A stretch of 54,959 nucleotides of DNA from Halanaerobiales bacterium (GCA_025451675.1 JANWJZ010000011.1:1-54959); one strand, 5' to 3'. Positions 17,901 through 27,161 are shown, numbered from the stretch's first letter. The notes: generated by a model not told the origin, from the letters alone. Program-made: numbers and translations.

Positions 17901-20144
17901 ATGAAGAAAAATAGTATTGTTATTGCTATGTTTTTAGTAGTAGCATTAACAGTTTCTGCATTTGCCGCTTCCTTTGCAGATGTACCTGCAAACCACTGGG
18001 CATATGAAGCTGTTAATAAACTGGTTGCTGCAGGGCTCATCTCTGGATATCCAGATGGAACCTACAGAGGCCAGAACACAATGACACGTTATGAAGTTGC
18101 TACAATCCTGGCTCGTTTACTGAATAGCTTGGCAGAAATGCGTGAAGAAATGATGGACCAGGTTACTTTCATGGTTCATGACGCTGTACTTTCTGTTGAG
18201 TCCGGTTTAAGCGAAGCACAGGCTGAAGATGTTCAGGCTATCTTACAGGCTGTTATCGACAAAAATACTGGCGGTGCAGCTGAAGGCTTAACAACAGCTC
18301 AGGCTGAAGAAATTTACAACACAATTGCTGACCTGGCCAGAGAATTTGATGCTGAATTACTGGAATTAGGCATCAGAGTTGGCAGGCTGGAAAGAAGAGT
18401 AGCCGCTTTAGAAGAAGCTACTCCAGAAAAACCAGCTGTTAGCTTTGGTGGAGAATATAAGTTTGGATTTAAGGATAATTCTGGTGACGTTGAAAACCCA
18501 GTTAACGGTGGATATTATAACAATCCATTCAACTATAATCCAGATAATGATCCCGACTATACAACAGGTAATGAAATGTATCATCAATTAGACCTTAATG
18601 TAAAAGTTGAAAATGGTCCTCTGACTGCTGATCTTGATTTAGAAGTTAGCAAACATAATTTCCTTGAAGATACAAATGATAGTGGTTTAGACACACTGAA
18701 ATCTATTTCAGGTACAATTACAGGTAACGACTTTACTGCAACCATCAAGAGAGATCAGGAAAGAGGTTTGAAGCCTTATCTCTTCGATGGATACCGTGAT
18801 GGTGACGATTGGAAGAATAATAAGGTTCAGGGTGTTGTTGTAGATACTGCCAATGGAACCTACTTCATTCACAGCGATGTTGTGAGAAATGAAGATGGTG
18901 ACAAAGTTGAAGATGCTAAGAAATATGCAATTGCTGGAAGCAATGAAATTGATTTCCTTGGTGGCTTTAATGTAGTTTATGGTTTTGAAAAAGATTATGG
19001 AAAACTCATTGAAGTAGAAAATTCAACAAACGTATTATTTGGTGTAAACAAGACTTTCAATCTGGGTGACTTTGACGTTACACCTGAGTTCGCAATGAAC
19101 AAAGGTAGCGAAGAAGAAGGTCATTACTTCACCCTGAATGCAAAAGGTAAACTGGCTGTAATTGATACTACCTTCAATTACAAAAACATTGAAGCAGGCT
19201 TCACATCTATCGTAGGTAGAGATAATAAAGAAGAAAAAGGTTTTGACGTAAAAGGTGAAACCAGTGTAGGTATTGTAGATGTTGTAGGATATTATGAAGA
19301 CTACGATAATACCTTAACCTATTTCACCGGTGAAGTAAAAGAAGAGAATGCAGTTAACTTGCTTGGTTTCAACTTCTTCGCTGATGGTGGGTACAGAAGC
19401 TATACCAACCTGGAAGATGCAACAAGTAAGTTCTTCAACATGAATGCCAAGAATAGCTTTGGCAAGTTAGATGTCCATGGCAAACTTGAATGGCAAGATA
19501 CAACTCAACTGTTTGATGATACAGCAGGCGATGACTTTGAAGAATTTGCAGATGGCAGATTTGATAAAATCCTTGACCTGGATTACAATTTCAGCGATGC
19601 CCTTAAAGCCGGTGCATTCTACAAGTTAGACAAAAATAATGATTTAGCCGAGCATGTATACAATGTAGACTATGCCAAGGGTATCGTAACAGCCGGTGCT
19701 GAATTTAAATTACAGGACAACGACAAAGAAAACCACTTCTATGCAGGTCTGAATGCTGACAAAGCTGATTGCTATGATCTCTTAAGTGTAGCATTCACAC
19801 CATATGTTGAGTTCAAGACCTGGACACAGGCTGAGAGAACCAATATCATCGCTGGTGTAGATGCCAGAAAGGCTCTCACAGAGTATGCTGACCTTGTAGC
19901 AGGATACGAATACTATGACAGCCAGAAAGATCTCACTGATGATGATCATGACTACTATGGCCATGGTACACTGAAGACCACAAAACTTGGTGTAGAATAC
20001 AGAATTACTGATGATGTAACAGCTACAGCTAATTACAAGCACTTAGACTTCGTAGCAAATTCTGAACTGAATACCAAAGATAATTTAAATGCAGGCGACT
20101 TCAAAGCTGACCTGATTAGCGCTGGAATTACCATCGCATTCTAA
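17901..20144 (+). CDS. OmpM-like SLH-domain outer-membrane porin
   Basis: 747 residues. A signal peptide (about 1-23, ending AFA/AS) is followed by one S-layer-homology domain (about 24-82: FADVPANHWAYEAVNKLVAAG, SGYPDGTYRG, TRYEVATILARLL). A coiled coil comes next (about 85-175, ending LERRVAALEEA), then a long acidic beta-strand domain ending in Phe (ISAGITIAF), as in barrels recognised by BAM. This is the OmpM layout, in which the SLH domain binds peptidoglycan and tethers the outer membrane. Codon choice looks more biased than in the neighbours (frequent GCT, GTA, GAA), consistent with high expression. It is a single-gene unit with tandem promoters and a strong terminator. Confidence 0.92.
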   Translation: MKKNSIVIAMFLVVALTVSAFAASFADVPANHWAYEAVNKLVAAGLISGYPDGTYRGQNTMTRYEVATILARLLNSLAEMREEMMDQVTFMVHDAVLSVESGLSEAQAEDVQAILQAVIDKNTGGAAEGLTTAQAEEIYNTIADLAREFDAELLELGIRVGRLERRVAALEEATPEKPAVSFGGEYKFGFKDNSGDVENPVNGGYYNNPFNYNPDNDPDYTTGNEMYHQLDLNVKVENGPLTADLDLEVSKHNFLEDTNDSGLDTLKSISGTITGNDFTATIKRDQERGLKPYLFDGYRDGDDWKNNKVQGVVVDTANGTYFIHSDVVRNEDGDKVEDAKKYAIAGSNEIDFLGGFNVVYGFEKDYGKLIEVENSTNVLFGVNKTFNLGDFDVTPEFAMNKGSEEEGHYFTLNAKGKLAVIDTTFNYKNIEAGFTSIVGRDNKEEKGFDVKGETSVGIVDVVGYYEDYDNTLTYFTGEVKEENAVNLLGFNFFADGGYRSYTNLEDATSKFFNMNAKNSFGKLDVHGKLEWQDTTQLFDDTAGDDFEEFADGRFDKILDLDYNFSDALKAGAFYKLDKNNDLAEHVYNVDYAKGIVTAGAEFKLQDNDKENHFYAGLNADKADCYDLLSVAFTPYVEFKTWTQAERTNIIAGVDARKALTEYADLVAGYEYYDSQKDLTDDDHDYYGHGTLKTTKLGVEYRITDDVTATANYKHLDFVANSELNTKDNLNAGDFKADLISAGITIAF

Positions 20145-20161
20145 TTCTGGCTAGAAGCAAG

Positions 20162-20194
20162 AAAAACCCTCCGGTTTTCCGGAGGGTTTTTTTA
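20162..20194 (+). terminator. Intrinsic terminator after the SLH porin gene
   Basis: 11-bp perfect stem AAACCCTCCGG/CCGGAGGGTTT with a TTTT loop and a long T-run. It is among the strongest terminators in the window. Confidence 0.95.
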
Positions 20195-20223
20195 TTTTTC
20201 TATATTTAAATTTATAAAAGATA

Positions 20224-20252
20224 TAGAAATGAATACACTTATTTGTTATAAT
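20224..20252 (+). promoter_or_regulatory. Possible sigma-A promoter upstream of the 20361 gene
   Basis: TATAAT at 20247-20252, with TAGAAA (four of six matches to TTGACA) 17 bases upstream. It would be a second promoter besides the sigma-H-like site at 20292. Confidence 0.4.
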
Positions 20253-20291
20253 AAGACTAGATAATGGTAAAACTTGTTCTGATTCATATAG

Positions 20292-20316
20292 AGGAAAAAA
20301 GACCTTTATGAAGAAT
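20292..20316 (+). promoter_or_regulatory. Sigma-H-like promoter upstream of the 20361 gene
   Basis: AGAGGAAAA, then GAATATAT with 14 bases between AGGAAAA and GAAT. It fits the sigma-H consensus at all defined positions and lies 45 bases before the start codon. Confidence 0.6.
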
Positions 20317-20360
20317 ATATTATATACAGGTTCTTTATTTTACCTGAAGGGGGGCGCAAA

Positions 20361-21437
20361 GTGAGAAGAGATATATTGCTTTTCCTTATAATCTTTATAT
20401 CTATATCCTGTATGAGCTGGGCCGCCTTGTATACACCTATCTTAATGGATTATCCGGCTATGATAGATAATTTTATCTACTATAATAGGTATGATTTAAT
20501 TAATTTTGATTTGCGCCTGCCTGAATTAGATGAGAGGATTTTTACCGAAGAAGCCCAGAGTAAATTGCTGAATTTGGCCTATATTTATGAACCGGACAGG
20601 TTAAATAATAATACATATGTAATGGAGAATAAAAGATATATCTCACTGGAACAATATTGGAATAACAGGCAGGATAATGGTAGTGTTTTAATACTGGAGC
20701 CCTTACCGGGAGTAGCAGTTAACGCAGAATATGATAAAGATGAGCTTGATTTATCGATAAGGGAGAATACCAATATTAGTTTAAATTTATGGATGAATAA
20801 GAGGACCATGATCTGGGCAGGATACGGCAGAGAAAACCGCAGTTGGTGGGATTTTGTTGATCTTAATTTGATAGATAAAGGACTGGATAATGACATTGAA
20901 GAAAATAATGACAATGACTACAGTGAAGAAAATCAGGAAAATAGAACTGACATAGGAGCGGAATTAAAGCGTACAGGAAGAATGGCCTATTTCGAAGAAA
21001 GCAATGAAAAAGGAAGGTTAGGTATAGCCTATAAAACCAGTGATTATTTTACTATCTCTGCAGATTATATTAATGATCTGGATCCGGGAAATAAAGGATT
21101 TAGTACGATTATAGGTCTGGAGTATAGGGATGATGATATAGGGAGAGTACGATATCATTATCAACTAGATCGGGGTAGTGAAAATGCCAGGATAACAGGT
21201 CTGGAATTTGCTTTTAAAGATCTGGCTACCTTTAATGCAACATATAAGATATATAATCCAGAGACCATAGAGGAACAATTGAATCAGTGGATTTTCGGTC
21301 TGGGATTAAATTTAAATGATAATTCTACCCTATCTTTTGAATACTTATGGAAACAGGATAATGTAGGAGAGGATTTATTAGAAGAAGAAAATAAAGATGA
21401 GTCAAACATTAAAGCAAGGCTGGAAATCAAGTTCTAG
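20361..21437 (+). CDS. Predicted exported beta-strand-rich envelope protein
   Basis: 358 residues, not recognised as a known family. The GTG start follows GAAGGGGGG. An N-terminal signal peptide (about 1-21, LLFLIIFISISCMSWA) is followed by a polar region. The C-terminal half has alternating aromatic strands (RLGIAYKTSDYFTISADYIND, STLSFEYLWKQD) ending KARLEIKF, whose final Phe suggests an outer-membrane barrel. The middle holds an acidic Asn-rich insert (about 175-200). It is transcribed with the FGE-repeat gene 16 bases downstream. Confidence 0.7.
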   Translation: MRRDILLFLIIFISISCMSWAALYTPILMDYPAMIDNFIYYNRYDLINFDLRLPELDERIFTEEAQSKLLNLAYIYEPDRLNNNTYVMENKRYISLEQYWNNRQDNGSVLILEPLPGVAVNAEYDKDELDLSIRENTNISLNLWMNKRTMIWAGYGRENRSWWDFVDLNLIDKGLDNDIEENNDNDYSEENQENRTDIGAELKRTGRMAYFEESNEKGRLGIAYKTSDYFTISADYINDLDPGNKGFSTIIGLEYRDDDIGRVRYHYQLDRGSENARITGLEFAFKDLATFNATYKIYNPETIEEQLNQWIFGLGLNLNDNSTLSFEYLWKQDNVGEDLLEEENKDESNIKARLEIKF

Positions 21438-21453
21438 ACAAGAGGTGAAATTA

Positions 21454-22377
21454 ATGTTGCATATAATGAAAAACAATAAGGTTTTCTTATCCTTTCTGAT
21501 GGCATTGATATTAATTATTTATACTGCACCTGTATATGCCAATATTATTCCTATCAGAGAGCTGGAAAAGGCTGAAACTATCCTATATGGCCAGGTTTCA
21601 CAAAGTGCCATCTTACAGAAGATTGATACCCTGGAAATTGCCATATTCGGTGAGACAAAAAAAGGCTCCCTGATTGAGAGAGCAGAACAGATTATAGACT
21701 TTGTATTGGGTAAGGAAGATGGTGTCTCCCTGCTTTTATTAATTAATATAATGGATTGGACATTATTTAACAGGATAAATAAAGGCAGTATTATGGAAAG
21801 GATTGAGAAACTGGAATTAAATATCTTTGGGGAGCTGCAAAAAGGTTCTCTTTTCAGCAGGGTAGAGCGTCTGTCCAATTTATTGATTCCAATGGATAGA
21901 TTGGAAGCAAACAAAGTTACAGTACCAAAACAGGAAGAATTGCATATAAAATTGCTGGAAGAGATTAATACTGCAGACCTGGAAGCAGGGCAGTCCGTTA
22001 AATTTACAATCGATACTAATTTTAAGGTTAATGGATATTTAATTATTCCTGCAGGAACAGAAGGTACATTGATAATAACTAATGTGAAGAAAGCAGGAAG
22101 GTTTGGCCAGGATGCCAGTATTACCATCAGAATTAATGATTTAACCGCTATTGACGGCAGTGATATACCTTTAAATATTAAACTACAGGAAAAAGGTAAT
22201 TATTCAGAGGAAATTGCCATTGGTGTAGGCCTGCTGAGTACAATAATAGTCAGCAATCCAGTGGGCCTGGTTGCCGGTTATTTCTTCAAGGGCAAGGATA
22301 TAGTAATCCCGGCAGGAACAGTATTGAAGACCCAGGTCCTGGAGGATGTAGAAGTTTATAGTATCAAGATTCAATAA
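21454..22377 (+). CDS. Exported protein with tandem FGE-type repeats
   Basis: 307 residues. A signal peptide (about 1-30, ending VYA/NI) is followed by repeats of the form GS(I/L)..R(I/V)..LE..IFGE...GSL..R (for example SLIERAEQI, GSIMERIEKLELNIFGE, GSLFSRVERL). Similar FGE or FG.TY repeats occur in exported proteins of cyanobacteria and diderm Firmicutes, with unknown function. The C-terminal half (about 165-307) is a beta-rich domain with two IPAGT segments and a hydrophobic stretch IAIGVGLLSTIIVSNPVGLVAG. The ATG at 21454 has AGAGGTGA upstream. Function unknown. Confidence 0.7.
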   Translation: MLHIMKNNKVFLSFLMALILIIYTAPVYANIIPIRELEKAETILYGQVSQSAILQKIDTLEIAIFGETKKGSLIERAEQIIDFVLGKEDGVSLLLLINIMDWTLFNRINKGSIMERIEKLELNIFGELQKGSLFSRVERLSNLLIPMDRLEANKVTVPKQEELHIKLLEEINTADLEAGQSVKFTIDTNFKVNGYLIIPAGTEGTLIITNVKKAGRFGQDASITIRINDLTAIDGSDIPLNIKLQEKGNYSEEIAIGVGLLSTIIVSNPVGLVAGYFFKGKDIVIPAGTVLKTQVLEDVEVYSIKIQ

Positions 22378-22404
22378 AAAGCTTTAAATTCCAGTTTTGT
22401 TATT

Positions 22405-22440
22405 AACCTGTTCAGGTTTTCTGAATAGGTTTTTTTATTT
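22405..22440 (+). terminator. Intrinsic terminator after the FGE-repeat gene
   Basis: 11-bp stem AACCTGTTCAG/CTGAATAGGTT with one G-T pair, a GTTTT loop and a T7 tract. Confidence 0.88.
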
Positions 22441-22456
22441 TCCAGATAATACTGGC

Positions 22457-22481
22457 AGGTAATTTTCACTCTTTATAGAAA
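22457..22481 (+). promoter_or_regulatory. Sigma-H-like promoter upstream of the second lptD
   Basis: GGCAGGTAAT, then GAAATAT with 14 bases between AGGTAAT and GAAA. The -10 has GAAA instead of GAAT. TATAAT at 22482-22487 overlaps the same area, so sigma-A use is also possible. Confidence 0.45.
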
Positions 22482-22533
22482 TATAATGTGATGGGAATAT
22501 GATAATTAATGAGACTTAATATTATTGCAGGTG

Positions 22534-24183
22534 ATGGATTTGTATAGAAGATATTCCTTTATATTTTTATTGATTTTAATCTCTTTTAATCTGGGAGCAG
22601 CAGAAATAGAAAAGGCCTATCCGTATATCATTAGTGCTGATGGTGAAATAATCTATGATCACCAGGAGGGTATCCTGACAGCTACAGAAAATGCCCGCTT
22701 TATAATTGATGACCTGGAGATATTTGCAGATAGATTAATAATTTTCTACAGGCAAGAATTAATCCTGGCTGAAGGAGATGAACTGGTTTTTCAGGTTGGG
22801 GAACAGATTATACGGGGAGTAGAGTTGGAATATAATTATGGGAAAGGGACAGGAGTAATCAAAAAACCTGCAGGTAAACTCAATGATCTATCCATTAAAG
22901 GTGCTGAGATAAGATTGTTGGAAATGGAAAATTATCAACTGGAGGAAGTGGAGTTAAGCCCCTGTATACTGCCTGAACCCCATTATTCGATAAAAGCCAG
23001 GGAGATTATTGTATATCCTGAAGAAAGGATAGTGGCCAGGAACCTCTGGTTATATTTTGACGGAAGAAAGGTTTTCTATCTACCTGCTTATACCATGAAG
23101 TATGATGAGGGAAAGGGTAAATATGACTCTATTTTCCCAATAAGCGATATAGGTTATAATTCAAAAACGGGTTTCTTCATACAGGCCTCTTATCCTTATG
23201 AGATAGGGGAGAATTTTAGAGGTGAGATTCTGGGAGAGTTAAACCAGCAAGGTGGTACCTATCTGCAGATGGATAATATCTATAACATAAACCCGGTTCT
23301 GGATCTATATAACCAATACCTGTATGAAGACAGGCTAAATTCAGAAGGAGAACCTGTTGAGAAAAATATTCTAAGTGCTGGATTCTTATATAAAAATCAT
23401 GGATTAAGACTCAGTACAGGAATAAAAAAAGACTATATAGGGGATGAAATAATCCTGGATCTTGATGGGCATTATACCCGTGGTAAGTTCAGTTATCGGT
23501 ATTTTAACGAGTTTAATGGGGAAGGATTGGCTAGAGAGACCTATAGTATTGATTATAGGGGCAGGTATCCCCTGCAACTTATGTATAGAACAGGATATTC
23601 AGTAGATTATTTGCCCTATTTAAAAATTGATGGCCTCAATTACCGGGCTGCCGGTATAAATATTAAATCCAGCTTTGGTATAGGAAAAATAGCCAATAAA
23701 GAAGTCAGCAGTGAGTGTTTGCGCCTGGACATGAATTTGAGTAAATCACTTATCAGCAGAGATAATTTCAATCTAAGGCTGAATAGTGTTCTGCAGGGGA
23801 ATTATTATAGAGCAGATAATAATGATATTACCAGATATAATTATTATCAAATCGCCATTAATAGCTCCTATCAAGAGAATATTAGTCAGAAACTCCGATT
23901 GAGGGCAGAGTTAAATTATGATTATAGCCTGGATGAAGGAAAACCTTATATAATAGAGGATAAGAGAAATACAGGTGAAAAGATACAGCCGGCTTTGGGA
24001 ATAACTTATCTACAGCCAGAGAAACATTCAGCCTGGCACCTGGACCTTAATGGCAGTTATGAGTTGAGAAATAAAGAGCTGGAAAAGATGGAGCTGAAAA
24101 TCACCAGGGAACACGACTGTTATGATTATTTCCTTACTATAGATTTGATTGAGAAGGGTATAGGCATAGGTATTAATTTTTAA
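22534..24183 (+). CDS. LptD/OstA-family outer-membrane protein (stand-alone)
   Basis: About 549 residues. A signal peptide (about 1-23) is followed by an OstA-type beta domain: EIIYDHQEGILTATENARF, DDLEIFADRLIIFY, and SPCILPEPHYSIKAREIIVYP with VFYLPAYTM, the same core pattern as the LptD half of the 1270-4416 fusion. From about 200 the sequence is a barrel of alternating aromatic strands ending GIGIGINF with terminal Phe. LptD inserts LPS in the outer leaflet; a second copy may handle another glycolipid or be a diverged paralog. Several in-frame starts exist (TTG 22525, GTG 22531, ATG 22534, TTG 22540) and the ribosome site is weak. Confidence 0.85.
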   Translation: MDLYRRYSFIFLLILISFNLGAAEIEKAYPYIISADGEIIYDHQEGILTATENARFIIDDLEIFADRLIIFYRQELILAEGDELVFQVGEQIIRGVELEYNYGKGTGVIKKPAGKLNDLSIKGAEIRLLEMENYQLEEVELSPCILPEPHYSIKAREIIVYPEERIVARNLWLYFDGRKVFYLPAYTMKYDEGKGKYDSIFPISDIGYNSKTGFFIQASYPYEIGENFRGEILGELNQQGGTYLQMDNIYNINPVLDLYNQYLYEDRLNSEGEPVEKNILSAGFLYKNHGLRLSTGIKKDYIGDEIILDLDGHYTRGKFSYRYFNEFNGEGLARETYSIDYRGRYPLQLMYRTGYSVDYLPYLKIDGLNYRAAGINIKSSFGIGKIANKEVSSECLRLDMNLSKSLISRDNFNLRLNSVLQGNYYRADNNDITRYNYYQIAINSSYQENISQKLRLRAELNYDYSLDEGKPYIIEDKRNTGEKIQPALGITYLQPEKHSAWHLDLNGSYELRNKELEKMELKITREHDCYDYFLTIDLIEKGIGIGINF

Positions 24184-24217
24184 GGGATTTTATAAAAGAA
24201 CAAAAGGTTTTCAGTAT

Positions 24218-24253
24218 ATAGACCTCTGGATGTATTTCCAGAGGTCTATTTTT
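24218..24253 (+). terminator. Intrinsic terminator after the stand-alone lptD
   Basis: 12-bp perfect stem ATAGACCTCTGG/CCAGAGGTCTAT, an 8-base loop and a T-run. Confidence 0.93.
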
Positions 24254-24322
24254 CTGGTTTTTAAAATTAATTCCTGCGAAGGGCTTTTTTAATGAAAAAA
24301 TAAAAAAAATACCATAACATGC

Positions 24323-24347
24323 AGGAATTTTTAATGATTTGTATAAA
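24323..24347 (+). promoter_or_regulatory. Degenerate sigma-H-like promoter upstream of the 24395 lipoprotein gene
   Basis: ATGCAGGAATT fits the -35 perfectly; 14 bases later the -10 reads TAAATAT instead of GAATAT. It may be a weak version of the recurring element. Confidence 0.4.
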
Positions 24348-24394
24348 TATGTATATAAATAATAAAAAAATATACAGAAAAGGGGTAGATTGTT

Positions 24395-25348
24395 GTGAAA
24401 AAATTCTTTTTCTCTCTATTAATAGTCATTATTGTATTGGGACTGGTTGCCTGTGAAAATGATGATAATAAACAACTTGTTGATTCAGCGGTTACTTCCA
24501 ACATTTATGGTCAGGTAATTTTTCCTCCTATAGCTACAATCATGAATACGGATAATAATATGTTGGGTTATGCAAGGGTAATTCTTGATGGTGAACAAAG
24601 TGTTATTACTGATTATGAAGGAAAGTTTGTATTTTATAATGTGAGTCCTGGTAAACATGTACTGAAGGTTGAAGATGAAGCTTTCAAGTCGAAAGAATAT
24701 GAAATTACAGTAAATAAAGGAGAAGATTTAACCGGGATTAAACTTAATGCAGAATTAGAGCTCATTCGAACAGCTACTCGCTATGCCTATGAAGACGATA
24801 AATATTCTAAGTTGTTTGCGGTTTTAGCATCACATCCAGAATTGGATTCAAAGAAAGTATATTATCTGGATGGAAAGGGAGAATATATTTTGTTGGAACC
24901 TGTTGACGAGAGAATATATGATGTTACAGATATTTTTGCTTTTGGGAAAAAATACAATATATTAGTTAAGCTTTTTGATAAGGATAATAAACTGATTAAA
25001 GAGTTCAAAAATGAAGTAAAGTTTGAGGAATTAAATCTTTATAAACCTGCTAATGAAGACATAGTTACCGGGACACCAGAATTTAAATGGGAAGAACTGG
25101 ATGGAATTATAGAATATGATATTTATATTTATTATTATAGCGAATATTGGGAAGATTGGGATTATGTTTATTTAGAAAATAACTACAATCTAGTTAAAAG
25201 CCAATATACATTGCAGCTTGAATCTGGCGAGCAATTAGAAGATGGTTACTATATGTGGGAAGTAGAAGCAAACCGTTATTCAAATACAGGTCTTTTTATT
25301 TCATCAATTACTTCTAAACCGGGATTCTTTTGGTACAGTGAGAACTAG
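24395..25348 (+). CDS. Lipoprotein with a carboxypeptidase-regulatory-like domain
   Basis: 317 residues, exact family unknown. The GTG start follows AAAGGGG. The signal ends in the lipobox GLVAC at about residue 20. Residues 35-120 look like a carboxypeptidase-regulatory or cna-B beta sandwich (GYARVILDGEQSVITDYEGKFVFYNVSPGKH). Residues 225-317 resemble a fibronectin-III-like strand set (TPEFKWEELDGIIEYDIYIYYYSE, DGYYMWEVEA). It is probably anchored in the inner or outer membrane. It is followed 33 bases later by a broken barrel gene, a lipoprotein-barrel pairing also seen at 35813-38615. Confidence 0.75.
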   Translation: MKKFFFSLLIVIIVLGLVACENDDNKQLVDSAVTSNIYGQVIFPPIATIMNTDNNMLGYARVILDGEQSVITDYEGKFVFYNVSPGKHVLKVEDEAFKSKEYEITVNKGEDLTGIKLNAELELIRTATRYAYEDDKYSKLFAVLASHPELDSKKVYYLDGKGEYILLEPVDERIYDVTDIFAFGKKYNILVKLFDKDNKLIKEFKNEVKFEELNLYKPANEDIVTGTPEFKWEELDGIIEYDIYIYYYSEYWEDWDYVYLENNYNLVKSQYTLQLESGEQLEDGYYMWEVEANRYSNTGLFISSITSKPGFFWYSEN

Positions 25349-25381
25349 AGACGTTATTGATTTATTTCAGGAAGTGATCTA

Positions 25382-26107
25382 TTGAAAAGGCGTATAATTA
25401 TTGTTATTGTATTATCGCTCTTTCTCTGCTCTCTGGGAGAAATACAGGGAAGTCAATACAGGCCAGAAATCAGTGGAAATTACGAACACGGAGAACGGTC
25501 CTACATAGATGTCTTTTTAATAGAAGAGGACGAGGAGTCAGGTGATGAGCTGGATGAAATTGGAGAGGAACCGGGAGAAGAATTAGAAGAATTAATAGAT
25601 AAGTACTACTATGACAGGTTCTGGCTGCGATACAGACGATAGTTGAATAGATCAGATTATTACTATATCAAAATACAGTACTATAAAAAGGAATATCAGG
25701 AAGCATTAAATTATAATAATATCACCTGGGATTTGTGGACCAATTATACTTTCCGCTTAACAGAACAGTTACGGAATAAGATAATGATGGACCTGAGGAA
25801 AAAAGACTATTATGATAACGAAAAAAATACATATAAGCAGCTCAGGTTAAAGTATCAGTTGGATTTTGCAATAGATGAAAGAAATGACTGCAGTATCTTT
25901 TTACAGAGACAATGGAAGGATTATCCGGATAATGAAGCCAAAGATAACCTATATGATCGTTTTTCCATCTCCTGGAATTATAAGGTTAGTCCTAAATTAA
26001 AAGTGAGTACTGGCCTGGTATTTGACCGAAACTCCTTTAAACCTATTTCGGAAAGCAGTAATAAGGAAAGCAGGAAATTCAGCATTGGTTTCAATTGGAA
26101 ACTGTAA
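25382..26107 (+). pseudogene. Exported barrel-like protein interrupted by an in-frame TAG
   Basis: Frame 25382-25639 (86 codons) is closed by TAG at 25640-25642, and the same frame runs on to 26107 for a further 154 residues. The first part has a signal peptide and an acidic linker (EEDEESGDELDEIGEEPGEE) that ends in strand-like YYYDRFWLRYRR. The part after the TAG continues in the same style (LNRSDYYYIKIQYYKKEY) and ends FSIGFNWKL. A single C-to-T change from CAG (Gln) would explain it. No ribosome site precedes the TTG directly after the stop. Alternatives are stop-codon readthrough or sequencing error. Confidence 0.65.
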
Positions 26108-26209
26108 AAAATGTCGAAAACAGTAGGAAAAAACGCACCTAATAAGGAAGGATTAGGAAAAAGCACAACGAAATATATATTAATAGCAAAAAAAAGGAGG
26201 TATTTTATT

Positions 26210-26953
26210 GTGAAAAAAATCTTTTCTTTCCTATTGGTTCTTATGCTACTACTTAGTATTAATGTTCTTGGAGCGGGGTTTGAAGTAGTTGGTGGAATCA
26301 ATTTAAATGTAGCAGACTTTATCTTTAAAGCTGAAAGAGACAATTATATGTTTGAAGGAGATACTATCATAGGTGAAGAAATCAGTAAGGATATATCTGG
26401 TAAAGGATTTTATGGAGGGCTACGCTATTTTTTCAGGAATGGGTTAGGTTTGGGGGTTGGTTATGACACTGTAAACTATACGGTGTTTGGTATGGAAGAT
26501 AATTTAACACATATTTTGCCTGATGATAGCAGGATAGAAGAAAAATTAAAAGAGTCTGTTGGCCTTAAGGTTTCTGCACCATACCTGGAATTAGTATATA
26601 ATTTAAAGGATATAGTTACCCTGAGGGGAGCAGTTTCGTATAATAATTTGTCAGCAACTAGCTATGATTATTATTATTATCGAGCAGGAGATGATATAAC
26701 AGAGGAGGATATCCAAATCGAACAAATAAGAGCAAGAGGCCTGGGTTATCAAATAGGAGCTGACTTAAATTACCCAGTTACAGAAAATTTTGCTCTGATA
26801 GGTAGAGCAGCATATATTTTGGGAAATTCAAAAATAACTCATGTATATGATGACGATGAAGATGTATTGGTTGAAATACCTGATGATGTAATTGTACCTG
26901 AACTTAATTACAGAGGCTTTAGTTTTGGTTTTGGCATAAGCTTTGCCTTTTAA
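26210..26953 (+). CDS. Predicted outer-membrane beta-barrel protein
   Basis: 247 residues from a GTG with AAAGGAGG 9 bases upstream; longer in-frame starts lack a ribosome site. A signal peptide (about 1-21, ending VLGAGF) is followed by repeated amphipathic strands with Gly and aromatic residues (GFYGGLRYFFRNGLGLGVGYD, GLGYQIGADLNYPV), ending GFSFGFGISFAF. The terminal Phe and the outer-membrane-protein OmpW/PagP-like style suggest a small 8- to 10-strand barrel. The function cannot be named. Confidence 0.75.
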   Translation: MKKIFSFLLVLMLLLSINVLGAGFEVVGGINLNVADFIFKAERDNYMFEGDTIIGEEISKDISGKGFYGGLRYFFRNGLGLGVGYDTVNYTVFGMEDNLTHILPDDSRIEEKLKESVGLKVSAPYLELVYNLKDIVTLRGAVSYNNLSATSYDYYYYRAGDDITEEDIQIEQIRARGLGYQIGADLNYPVTENFALIGRAAYILGNSKITHVYDDDEDVLVEIPDDVIVPELNYRGFSFGFGISFAF

Positions 26954-26981
26954 TGTTTTTCATTTATATAAAAGAAGGTTT

Positions 26982-27013
26982 ATGTCCCGTTTAAAAGACG
27001 GGGCATTTTTTTT
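26982..27013 (+). terminator. Intrinsic terminator after the 26210 barrel gene
   Basis: 9-bp stem ATGTCCCGT/ACGGGGCAT (one G-T pair) with an A-rich loop and a T8 run. Confidence 0.9.
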
Positions 27014-27084
27014 GTTTAGGGGTGCGGGCTGCTTTATCTCCTGTGCATATATTTATCTAGAAGCATACATAATAAAAGAAGCTC

Positions 27085-27113
27085 TTTATCATTGGTATCT
27101 TTTGTGTTATAAT
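27085..27113 (+). promoter_or_regulatory. Sigma-A-like promoter upstream of the phosphohexomutase gene
   Basis: TATAAT at 27108-27113 with a poor -35 (TTTATC) 17 bases upstream. It is 49 bases before the start codon. Confidence 0.45.
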
Positions 27114-27161
27114 TACATAAATGAATCATTTTCAATCTGAATTTATTCAGAAGGGGATGAG

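Noticed and set aside
26943-27140. 65-codon frame after the 26210 barrel gene
   Set aside because: It runs through a clear intrinsic terminator (26982-27013) and the promoter of the next gene, with no ribosome site.
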